Source: Pseudomonadota bacterium
GTDB lineage: Bacteria; Chloroflexota; UBA6077; JAJPHF01
DNA: 37,967 nucleotides
Assembly (NCBI GenBank): GCA_021325365.1
Contig: JAJPHF010000118.1
Location: forward strand, 1-37,967
Direction of reading: 5' to 3'
The notes below the pieces were generated by a model that saw only the letters and a program-made list of their open reading frames with translations, searched no databases and was not told the DNA's origin. How positions within the stretch are numbered: the stretch's first letter is position 1; the number at the start of each line of letters is the position of its first letter. The position numbers and the translations under genes were made by a program. Positions 22,934 through 29,770 of the stretch are shown one piece after another.

Positions 22934-23835
22934 GATGGGAGTTGGTCCTCCGTGGCGCGCGTGATCTCGGTGACGATCATGTTCGTGGCCTTGCCCCGGA
23001 GCTTCTGGATGTCGCGATTGTCCTTGAACACGCAGCCCAGGGTCTCCTCGACCGTCTCCGGGTCCAGCTCGTCGCGGTGCAGCGCCCCCAGCGCCATCGC
23101 CCAGTCCAGCGTCTCGGCAACCCCGGGGGTCTTCATCAGGCGCACCTGGCGGACCGTCTCCATGAACGCGCAGATTTGCTTGGCCAGCCGCTCGTTGATG
23201 CCCGGCACCCGCCCGATGGCAATGCGGACCTCCTTGTCGAAGCTCGGATAGTCGATCCACAGGTACAGGCAGCGGCGGCGCAGCGCGTCGCTCAGCTCCC
23301 GCGTGCGGTTCGACGTGAGCACGACGTAGGGGATGTGGCTGGCGCGAATCGTGCCCAGCTCCGGCACTGTCACCTGGAAGTCCGACAGCACCTCCAGCAA
23401 GAACGCCTCGAACTCCTCGTCGGCCCGATCGATCTCGTCGATCAGCAGCACCGGTGCCTTGTCCGGATAGGTGATGGCCTGAAGCAGCGGCCGCTTCAGC
23501 AGGAAGGCGTCGCTGAAGATTGCGTGCTCGGTCTCGGCCGCCGAGCGCGCGTGGCCCTCCTCCATCTTGATCCGCAGCATCTGCTTAGGATAGTTCCACT
23601 CGTAGAGCGCGGTGTTGGCGTCCAGGCCCTCGTAGCACTGGAGGCGAATCAGGTCCGTCTCCAGCATTGCGCTGAGCACCTTGGCGACCTCGGTCTTGCC
23701 CACACCCGCTTGGCCCTCGATCAGGACCGGCTTGTGCAGCGCCATCGCCAGATACACCGTCGTGGCGATCGCCTGGTCGGTAATGTAGCCCTGGCTCTCC
23801 ATCTGCGATTGCAGATTGCGCACAGCTTCCAGCAT
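22876..23835 (-). CDS. MoxR/CoxD-like AAA+ ATPase
   Basis: The 319-aa ATPase has Walker A GQAGVGKT (41-48), Walker B VLLIDEIDRADEEFEAFLL and the sensor TSNRTRELSDALRRRC. MoxR proteins act as chaperone-like ATPases with a VWA partner; the next gene encodes one. With the XdhC, MocA and Yqe genes downstream, this is probably the CoxD-type maturase of a molybdenum hydroxylase. GGAAGGACC precedes the ATG. It is the first gene of the cluster. The last 20 codons overlap the start of the VWA gene in another frame. Confidence 0.9.
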   Translation of the reverse strand: MLEAVRNLQSQMESQGYITDQAIATTVYLAMALHKPVLIEGQAGVGKTEVAKVLSAMLETDLIRLQCYEGLDANTALYEWNYPKQMLRIKMEEGHARSAAETEHAIFSDAFLLKRPLLQAITYPDKAPVLLIDEIDRADEEFEAFLLEVLSDFQVTVPELGTIRASHIPYVVLTSNRTRELSDALRRRCLYLWIDYPSFDKEVRIAIGRVPGINERLAKQICAFMETVRQVRLMKTPGVAETLDWAMALGALHRDELDPETVEETLGCVFKDNRDIQKLRGKATNMIVTEITRATEDQLPSCSTAIAQRLQKELSPAEL

Positions 23836-23901
23836 GGCCGGTCCTTCCGCGTGAGAATGAGGAAACGCCGGGTAGGCACCGAGGCGCCACGTTTCGGTTG
23901 C

Positions 23902-23907
23902 AGTATA
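23902..23907 (-). promoter_or_regulatory. -10 candidate for the Mo-hydroxylase accessory operon
   Basis: TATACT on the minus strand lies 67 bases before the MoxR-like ATG, inside an AT-rich island (23902-23922) that also contains a repeated GTTAT. No good -35 is seen. It is the best promoter candidate for the seven-gene cluster. Confidence 0.35.
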
Positions 23908-23968
23908 CCTTATAACGATAACGCCGCGGCGGGTAGCGCGGCCTGCCCACGCGGCGCGGCGAGCCGGC

Positions 23969-23974
23969 TATAAT
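23969..23974 (+). promoter_or_regulatory. TATAAT -10 element
   Basis: A perfect TATAAT sits 91 bases before the TTG start of the lipoprotein gene. The -35 region has no recognisable match. Confidence 0.45.
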
Positions 23975-24064
23975 GTCGGGCAGTGGGCGCTGCCAGCCTT
24001 CGCCCACAACCGGGCTGCGTCCGCTCGCGCGAGCGCCTTGGGCGCGCGCTGGAGGCCAATCGAT

Positions 24065-24787
24065 TTGACGAGACACCGCCCCCGCCGGCCCAAGCTGCCG
24101 GCCGGTTGGCGCGGCGCGCTCGGGCTGCTGGCGCTCGCCGCCACCGCCTGCGGCGCCGCGCCAAGCACGCCGGCCGCGCCCGCCACCCTCAGCCTCCGCG
24201 AGCTGGACCGCCGCGTAAGCGACGCCTGGTCGGCAGTCCAGCGTTACCGTACCGTCGAGACGATCGAGCGCCAGGACCCCTCCGGCCAGTGGGAGCTGAC
24301 CTCGCCCCCCGCCGAGACCGAGTTCGTGCTCCCCAGCCGCAAGTACCGCCGGCCCGTCGAGCAGGGCGACCCGCCCGGCGTCGAGTTCATGGTCGTCGAC
24401 TCGACGATCTACCAGCGGCTCGACGGCGTCTGGTCGATCGTCGACATGTCCCAGGTCCCCCCCGACAGCGCCGTGGCGCGCAGCCTCGAGCAGCTCCGCA
24501 CGGCCGGCCTCGACGGGCCGCCGTTCCGCCTGCCGAAGGACGTGAACGGCCAGCTCGCCAAGACCGGCGACGAGGTGCTAGACGGCCGCTCCTGCCGCTG
24601 GTACGCCGGCACCGCGCAGGGCCCCGCCGGGCCAGTGCAGCTCCGCGTCGCCCTGGAGCAAGACCGCGACCTGCCCTGCAAGACCGAGGCCGAGTACGCC
24701 GGCCCGGCCACCCGCGCCCGCAGCACCATCCGCTACTTCGACTACAACAGCGCCATCCGCATCGACCCCCCCGGCCCCGCCGCGTAG
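24065..24787 (+). CDS. putative lipoprotein of unknown function
   Basis: The 240-aa product has a basic start, a hydrophobic core and LALAATAC-G, a slightly weak lipobox, so it is probably a membrane-anchored extracellular protein. The mature part has an early helix (LRELDRRVSDAWSAVQRYRTVETIE), then strands with VEFMVVDSTIYQRLDGVWSIVD and DGRSCRWYAGTA. This is reminiscent of LolA/LprG-like lipid-carrier folds, but similarity is too loose to claim. TTG 24065 is chosen because GGAGG lies nine bases upstream; TTG 24038 has none. It is divergent from the Mo-accessory operon. Confidence 0.7.
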   Translation: MTRHRPRRPKLPAGWRGALGLLALAATACGAAPSTPAAPATLSLRELDRRVSDAWSAVQRYRTVETIERQDPSGQWELTSPPAETEFVLPSRKYRRPVEQGDPPGVEFMVVDSTIYQRLDGVWSIVDMSQVPPDSAVARSLEQLRTAGLDGPPFRLPKDVNGQLAKTGDEVLDGRSCRWYAGTAQGPAGPVQLRVALEQDRDLPCKTEAEYAGPATRARSTIRYFDYNSAIRIDPPGPAA

Positions 24788-25158
24788 GCTCCTCGTCGGA
24801 CCGCCCTCTTGCGATCCCAGGAGGGCCCACGACAAATAGCCTCTCCCTGCGGTATCAAGCGGGCCCACGACAGATGCCCCCGCCGTGCAGCGGACGCCAC
24901 CACGCCCTAGTCCCAGCGGGCACCCCCAGTCGTAGGGCAGGGGCTCGTCCCCTGCCGCCCGGTCGGGGCGGACGCCTTGCGGTTCACATACGCCCGCCGA
25001 GGTAGGGCAGGGGCTCGTCCCCTGCCGCCCGGCCGGGCCAGCGAGGCGCCGGTTTCCCGGCCCCGGCAGACGCAGGGCAGGCGCTCGTCCCGCGCCGCCC
25101 GGCGCTCATGTGGGCGGGCGCAAACAGCCGCACTCGACGAGGAAGCCAGGCGCTACGG
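24788..25158. other. gene-free interval
   Basis: This 371-base gap holds no credible gene. It carries a short direct repeat GGGCCCACGACA at 24823-24834 and 24861-24872, and the three 70-bp-spaced palindromic repeats listed separately. The mutY stop follows at 25159. Confidence 0.7.
24931..25102. repeat. three 32-bp palindromic repeats with 70-bp period
   Basis: Copies start at 24931, 25001 and 25071, exactly 70 bases apart. Copies 1 and 2 differ only at the first base; copy 3 differs from copy 1 at four positions. Each has GGCAGGGG, CTCGT, CCCCTGCC (a hairpin), imperfect in copy 3. The two 38-base intervals are about half identical at equal length, which suggests an old tandem duplication and not a true CRISPR array. 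Confidence 0.75.
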
Positions 25159-25845
25159 TTACGGCTCGTAGCGGACGGCCTCGGACTGCGGGGTCCAGCG
25201 GCCGCAGATGGGGCGTAGCGGGCAGAACAGGCAGATTGGGCGGCGCGCGGTGCAGACTTGCGCGCCGAAGTCCATCAGCGCCTGGTTAATGACGTAGCCC
25301 TGGCCCGGCGGGATCACCGCCTCCGCCAGTGCCCACAGCCGGCGCAGCAGCGCCGCGCCGCCGCCCTCGACCGGCGGCGCGAACACCCGCACCAGCAGCC
25401 GAAGCACGTTCGTGTCGAGGATCGGCGCGTCCTGGCGGAAGGCGAAGCTCCGCACGGCACCCGCCGTGTAGCGGCCGATGCCCGGCAGCGCCAGCAGCTC
25501 CGCCTCGCTCTCCGGCAGCGCGCCGCCGTAGCGTTCGACCGCCGTCTCGGCAATGCGCTTCAGCCGCTCGCCCCGCACCTTGTAGCCCAGCGGATCGGTG
25601 ATCGCCTTCACCTCGTCGAGTGGCGCGGCGGCAAGCGCCTCAAGGTTGGGAAAGCGGTCCAGAAAGCGTTCGTAGTAGGGCAGCACCGTGCGCACCTGCG
25701 TCTGCTGCAGCATGATCTCCGAGACGAGGATGGCGTAGGGATCCTCGGTGCGGCGCCACGGCAGGTCGCGGCCCTCGGCCTCGTACCAGGCCAGCAGCTC
25801 GCGCTGGAAGAACGCCAGCACCTCCGCCTCGATCACCGCGCGCAC
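25159..25845 (-). CDS. mutY: short MutY-type adenine DNA glycosylase
   Basis: The 228-aa protein belongs to the HhH-GPD family that removes A mispaired with 8-oxoG or G. Glu43 (SEIMLQQTQV) and Asp144 (ILDTNVLRL) are the catalytic pair, and the hairpin is LPGIGRYTAGAV. A 4Fe-4S loop is complete: Cys198-x6-Cys205-x2-Cys208-x5-Cys214. Standard MutY has about 120 more residues forming a NUDIX-like 8-oxoG recognition domain; this one stops shortly after the cluster. A related mismatch glycosylase is possible. GTG 25845 is chosen because GGGGGAGG lies five bases upstream. Confidence 0.87.
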   Translation of the reverse strand: MRAVIEAEVLAFFQRELLAWYEAEGRDLPWRRTEDPYAILVSEIMLQQTQVRTVLPYYERFLDRFPNLEALAAAPLDEVKAITDPLGYKVRGERLKRIAETAVERYGGALPESEAELLALPGIGRYTAGAVRSFAFRQDAPILDTNVLRLLVRVFAPPVEGGGAALLRRLWALAEAVIPPGQGYVINQALMDFGAQVCTARRPICLFCPLRPICGRWTPQSEAVRYEP

Positions 25846-26035
25846 CGCCACCTCCCCCGCACGAGCAGTGTACGGACGGCCGGCCCGCGCCTCCAAGCGC
25901 TCCACCGCGCACGAACGCGTCACAGCCGCACCAGCGTCCGCCCCACCGCACGGCCGTGCGCGGGGAAGTTCCCGGGGCGACAGCCCACCGGGCGCGCCGG
26001 CGCCGCTAAGCAGCGGGCCTCGGTCGTCCGAAACG

Positions 26036-26094
26036 TTGCCGCCGTGAACGGCGGGCCACGCGACCAGGCGCCGGCCCGCCGTTCACAGCGGCAA
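26036..26094. terminator. 22-bp inverted repeat after the HbpS-like gene
   Basis: Positions 26036-26057 and 26073-26094 are reverse complements with one C/A mismatch and a 15-base loop. It lies 32 bases beyond the stop of the minus-strand HbpS-like gene, and mutY follows. A terminator or processing hairpin is likely. Confidence 0.6.
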
Positions 26095-26125
26095 ACGAAA
26101 TCGCACTAGAACTAGGGCCTTCTGC

Positions 26126-26716
26126 TTAGCGACGCTCGCCCTGGCGGTATTGCTCCCACGCCGCGATGCCCGCCGCCACCGCCGGCTCGTCGCCGTTCGG
26201 CCCGAAGCCGGCGCTCGCCACGCCGCCGATCAGCCGGTTCCCATCGAATAGCGGCACGCCGCCGCGGATCAACAGCACTTCGCCCTGGAGCATGCTCAGC
26301 GCGCTGAGGAACCGCTGCGGGTTGGCGCCATAGGCGTCGGCCGTCTCGCCCGTCGGCTGCTGCAGCGCCACTGCGCCTTTCGCCTTGCCGACTGCAAAGC
26401 GCGCGAAGTAGTCGGTCGTACCGTGCATGCGGTCCATCGACACGACGTCGCCGTGGTCGTCGACCACCACGATCGTCGGGTGGCCGCCGGCGGCGCGCGC
26501 GTTGGCAACGGCCGCGTCCACGATGACCCGCGCCTCCGCGAGCGAGATCGACGTCGTCACGTCGATCGGCCCGGCCGGTCGGCCGCCGAGCGGCTCCTGA
26601 TCGCCGGGCCGCGGCGCGGGCGCCGCGGCTCCGCGCGGCACGACCACTAACACTACCACCAGCGCCACCACCAGGGTCTGAACGATCGTTGCCAGGGCCC
26701 AGGCTCGTCTGCTCAC
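26126..26716 (-). CDS. exported GlcG/HbpS-family protein
   Basis: The 196-aa protein has an N-terminal membrane segment (ALATIVQTLVVALVVVLVVV), then a short linker and a GlcG/HbpS domain: ISLAEARVIVDAAVANARAAG, PTIVVVDDHGDVVSMDRM, AKGAVALQQPTGE, IRGGVPLFDGNRLIGGVASAGF. Some members bind heme or cobalamin and one is a redox sensor partner in Streptomyces. The ligand here is not readable from sequence. GTG 26716 follows AAAGGAG. It is monocistronic and followed by a long hairpin. The 257 bases upstream to the next gene show no clear promoter. Confidence 0.82.
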   Translation of the reverse strand: MSRRAWALATIVQTLVVALVVVLVVVPRGAAAPAPRPGDQEPLGGRPAGPIDVTTSISLAEARVIVDAAVANARAAGGHPTIVVVDDHGDVVSMDRMHGTTDYFARFAVGKAKGAVALQQPTGETADAYGANPQRFLSALSMLQGEVLLIRGGVPLFDGNRLIGGVASAGFGPNGDEPAVAAGIAAWEQYRQGERR

Positions 26717-26972
26717 GCCAGTCTCCTTTCCTCCGCGGGGGACCGCTTCTCGCGCCGCCAGCATGCGCCCCGTGGCGGCCCCTGTCAATACTGCGGCTGC
26801 GCGTCGGAGCGCCGCCCGCGGAGAAGGACCGCGGAGCCGCTCCGCGCGGTCGCCGGCCCCGCCCGGCGCCGTGGCAGCTACAATTCCAACAGCCCGCGCG
26901 GCCAGACGGTGGCGCGGCGGCAGTCTGGCGCAACGATGATGCGCGCAAGCGCGGAAAGGGCAGGGCCAACAC

Positions 26973-27302
26973 ATGACGCCGCCGGCTGAGGGGCCGCTCT
27001 CGGAAGCGACCGTCGCGGCGGTCGCGGCGGCGCTCGCCGCCCGCTGCGGGCCGGCGCCGTTTCGGCTGCATGGCGCGCCTGTCTACCGTGTGGCGTTCAC
27101 GCCGCCGGGCAAGGAGCCGGTACTGCTGACGCTGTGGCCGTCGTTGGCGCGCGCCGACGTGCGGGCCGGCGATTGCGCCGTGGTGTTCAAGGGGATCGAC
27201 CGCGTGCTGGTGTTCCCGGGGATCGAGGTGGTGTTCCAGCGAAGCGGCCAGCGGGGCTTCCTCACGGTGCACCGGAGCGGGCGGATAGCCACGGCCAGCT
27301 AG
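26973..27302 (+). CDS. conserved-looking hypothetical protein, 109 aa
   Basis: The protein is not recognised. It has an N-terminal helix (EATVAAVAAALAARCG), then mostly predicted strands (FRLHGAPVYRVAFTPP, PVLLTLWPSLARADVRAG, CAVVFKGIDRVLVFPGIEVVFQR, GFLTVHRSGRIATAS). The pattern suggests a compact cytoplasmic alpha/beta domain. The ATG follows a purine-rich stretch (GGAAAGGGCAGGG). It converges on the 62-aa zinc-ribbon gene with a 32-base gap. Confidence 0.65.
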   Translation: MTPPAEGPLSEATVAAVAAALAARCGPAPFRLHGAPVYRVAFTPPGKEPVLLTLWPSLARADVRAGDCAVVFKGIDRVLVFPGIEVVFQRSGQRGFLTVHRSGRIATAS

Positions 27303-27334
27303 CGATGGCTACCCGCCCACACGAGCGCGACGAG

Positions 27335-27523
27335 CTAGGCGGCGCCCACGCGCGAGCCGCCCAGACGGTCGCCCTTGGAGCTGGACTTCTCGCGGCGCAG
27401 CGCCTGCTCCTCGCCGAGGGTGAGCATCCGGCCGCACTGCAGACAACTGATGAAGCTGCCCTGGACGTCCGACTCGTCCATGAGATCGCCGCCGCACTGC
27501 GGACAACGCTTGAGCCAGAACAT
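27335..27523 (-). CDS. small zinc-ribbon protein, 62 aa
   Basis: Four cysteines (7, 10 in CPQCGG; 27, 30 in CLQCGR) make a clear zinc ribbon, followed by a charged tail (EEQALRREKSSSKGDR). Function is unknown; such minimal ribbons often bind nucleic acid or a protein partner. The ribosome site AGGAGG is ideal, and TATAAT lies upstream. It is divergent from the LysR gene. Confidence 0.78.
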   Translation of the reverse strand: MFWLKRCPQCGGDLMDESDVQGSFISCLQCGRMLTLGEEQALRREKSSSKGDRLGGSRVGAA

Positions 27524-27543
27524 GCTGTGACCTCCTGCGAGCC

Positions 27544-27578
27544 ATTATATCGTGATTGTGACCAAACATAACTAGTTT
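27544..27578 (-). promoter_or_regulatory. promoter and possible LysR site
   Basis: TATAAT on the minus strand (27549 to 27544) lies 20 bases before the zinc-ribbon ATG. Just upstream, AAAC-N7-GTTT (27564-27578) is symmetrical. In the divergent gap next to a LysR gene this could be the regulator's binding site. The patch is notably AT-rich for this genome. Confidence 0.45.
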
Positions 27579-27734
27579 ACCTTCTCGCCACCGCGCCGTC
27601 GCGGCCGCGCGCGGCTCGCCCGCGAGCGCGCCCGCGCTGCCGGCCCGGCGCCCCGCCCATTGCGGCCGCCCCCGGGCGCCGTGTAGAGTTGCCGCGGACA
27701 GTGCTTGGGGCGCGCGTTGCCGGAGGAGGCCGCC

Positions 27735-28679
27735 CTGCTCACCCTTCACCAGCTCGAGGTGCTCGTGGCCGTCGTCGCCGAGGGCAGCTTCTCGGCTGCC
27801 GCGCGCCGTCTGGGGCTCACCCAGCCGGCCGTCAGCCTCCAGGTGCGCGGGCTGGAGGAGCACTTCGGCCGCACCCTGCTCGAACGCTCCGGGCGGGCGG
27901 TGCGGCTAACCGACGCCGGCCAGCAGGCCCACGCCTATGCCCTACGGCTGCTGTCGCTGCTGTCCGACATGGAGTCGGCAATCCGCTCCGAGGACCAGGC
28001 GCCGGCCGGCCGCCTCCACGTTGGCTCCAGCACCACGCCGGGCGAGTGCCTGCTGCCGCTGCTGCTCGCCGCCTTCCGCGCCCGCTATCCGCAAGTGCAG
28101 CTCACCGTCGAAGTCTCCGATACTCTCGCCGTCCTCGACCGGCTCGTCAAGCACCAATGCGACGTCGGGCTCGTCGGCGGCATCGGCCACGCCGAGCGGC
28201 TCGACTTCTTCCCCTTCGCCGCCGACGACCTGGTGCTGGTAGCGCCCCCCGGCCATCCAGTCACGCGAGCCCGCGACGTGCGCCCCGAGCAGCTCCACCG
28301 CTACCCGTTCGTCTTCCGCGAAGAGGGCTCCGGCACGCGTGCCGCCGCCGAGCGCGCGCTGGAGCAAGTGGGCCTGACCGGCCTGCCGGTCGCCACCGTG
28401 CTGGGCAGCGGCGAGGCCGTGAAGCGCGCGGTGGCAGCGGGCGTCGGGCTGGCGTTCATTTCCGCGTGCTCCCTCACCGACGCCGACGCCGCGCGGCTGG
28501 TGGTCGTTCCCGTGCGGGGCCTGGCCCTGCACCGCCAGCTCTATGTCGCGCTCGACCGCGAGCGCCCGCCCGGCCGGCTCGCCGCGGCCCTCCGCGACTG
28601 GCTGCTCGCCCCGGAGGCCCAGGCGCTCCTGGCCGCGCAGCCGCACGTCCGGCCGGCCGCCGCGCTCGCCACCAGTTAG
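27735..28679 (+). CDS. LysR-family transcriptional regulator
   Basis: The 314-aa protein has the LysR winged helix at the N-terminus (LHQLEVLVAVVAEGSFSAAARRLGLTQPAVSLQVRGLEEHFG) and a substrate-binding fold from about residue 85 (GRLHVGSSTTPGECLLP, DVGLVGGI, PFVFREEGSGTRAA). The effector-domain style resembles CysB/CbbR-like members; target is unknown. GGAGGAGG stands five bases before a CTG at 27735, which would give the usual LysR N-terminus. TTG 27705 or 27717 are the alternatives but have no ribosome site. It is divergent from the 62-aa zinc ribbon. Confidence 0.9.
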   Translation: MLTLHQLEVLVAVVAEGSFSAAARRLGLTQPAVSLQVRGLEEHFGRTLLERSGRAVRLTDAGQQAHAYALRLLSLLSDMESAIRSEDQAPAGRLHVGSSTTPGECLLPLLLAAFRARYPQVQLTVEVSDTLAVLDRLVKHQCDVGLVGGIGHAERLDFFPFAADDLVLVAPPGHPVTRARDVRPEQLHRYPFVFREEGSGTRAAAERALEQVGLTGLPVATVLGSGEAVKRAVAAGVGLAFISACSLTDADAARLVVVPVRGLALHRQLYVALDRERPPGRLAAALRDWLLAPEAQALLAAQPHVRPAAALATS

Positions 28680-28776
28680 CCTCCCTCACCGCCTTCCGCC
28701 CGCGAGTGGCCAGCCCCGGCATGGGTCGCCCGGCGCCGCGCTGGCTGGCCGCCGGCGCGGCCAATTCCTGGCACGG

Positions 28777-28825
28777 TTTGTGACAGTACCGTAACCTGGT
28801 GCCTGAGTTGCCGGTCTGGTATAGT
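28777..28825 (+). promoter_or_regulatory. extended -10 promoter with upstream GTGAC motif
   Basis: TGGTATAGT (28817-28825) is an extended -10. Upstream, TTTGTGACAGTACCGTAAC (28777-28795) contains GTGAC-N6-GTAAC, two direct half-sites one helical turn apart. Together they lie about 105-150 bases before the exported repeat-protein gene and may be an activated promoter. Confidence 0.5.
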
Positions 28826-28928
28826 GCCGCGAGCCCGGAGCGGGCGCAGCGCCGCCCCCGCCGCGCGGCAGCAGCCGCGGTCTTTTCAGCGCCAGAGCCT
28901 GGAAGGCCGCACATCGAGGAGGTCGTCC

Positions 28929-29495
28929 ATGCGGAAGCTGGTACTTGGCGCGGCGTTGTTAGCCGCCACGGCGCTCATGGGGGTGGCGCCTGCCGCTCAA
29001 GCTCAAACATATCCGTACACCGGGTACGGGTATCCTTACGGCACCGGCACCGGCTACGGCTACCCCGGCTACAGCGGCTATTACGGCCCGGGCTATGGCT
29101 CGCCATACGGGTCGTACGGCTACGGCTACGGCACCACCACGCCTTACGGCTACCCCTACGGCTACGGGGGCTACGGCTACGGCGGCTACCCGGGCTACGG
29201 CGGCTACCCGGGCTACGGCTACGGCACCTACGGCAGCCCGTATTCCTATAGCCCCTACGGCGCGCCCTACGGCGGCTACTACGGCGGCTACATGGGCAGC
29301 TACGGCCTCGGCGCCCCGTATGGCTACCCCGGCTACCCCGGCTATCCGGGCTACCCCGGCTATCCGGGCGCGGTCGGCTATCCGGGCACCGGCACTCCGC
29401 AGTGGTGGTGTACGCCGATTGGCAGCACGACTGTCGTGGCAGTAGGCGCCACTCAGCCGACGAGCGGCTACACGAACTGCTCGTTCCATTCGTAG
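28929..29495 (+). CDS. exported Tyr/Gly/Pro repeat protein
   Basis: The 188-aa protein has a textbook signal peptide (MRKLVLGAALLAATALMG, cleavage after AAQAQ). Residues of about 27-150 are almost only Tyr, Gly and Pro with some Ser and Thr, in GYGYPYG, GGYPGYGGYPGY and PGYPGYPGY runs. About a third of this stretch is Tyr. The last about 35 residues are different (QWWCTPIGSTTVVAV...YTNCSFHS) and hold the only two Cys, likely a disulfide. Such sequence is intrinsically disordered and could be a matrix, adhesive or cross-linked coat protein; this is inference. GAGGAGG precedes ATG 28929. Confidence 0.83.
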   Translation: MRKLVLGAALLAATALMGVAPAAQAQTYPYTGYGYPYGTGTGYGYPGYSGYYGPGYGSPYGSYGYGYGTTTPYGYPYGYGGYGYGGYPGYGGYPGYGYGTYGSPYSYSPYGAPYGGYYGGYMGSYGLGAPYGYPGYPGYPGYPGYPGAVGYPGTGTPQWWCTPIGSTTVVAVGATQPTSGYTNCSFHS

Positions 29496-29597
29496 CTGCG
29501 CGCACCCTCACCGGTGCGCACGTGACTGGCACCGAGCCGCCTCAGCGAGAAGTGCGCGGCCCCGCCAGCGCCTCGACTGAAGTCTAGAGTCCCAGAG

Positions 29598-29630
29598 GAG
29601 CCGGGAGCTATCGTCGATGGCTCCCGGCTC
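29598..29630 (+). terminator. hairpin after the repeat-protein gene
   Basis: GAGCCGGGAGC (29598-29608) and GCTCCCGGCTC (29620-29630) pair perfectly, and ATCG/CGAT can extend the stem inside. GCTTGTCCTT follows. It lies about 100 bases after the stop and before dprA. Confidence 0.7.
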
Positions 29631-29770
29631 GCTTGTCCTTGGCGCCGCTCGGGCCGGACCCGCGAGGCCGTCGTGCGCTAGCGTGCTGTCACGCCCCTTG
29701 TCGCGGCCGTCGCCCGGCGCCTATGGTACTCCCGGAGGCCAAGGCCGAGCCTGAGATTGGAGGGGGGGCA

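Noticed and set aside
24931..25102. CRISPR array
   Set aside because: Only three copies, the third degenerate, intervals are related to each other, and no cas genes lie in the window.
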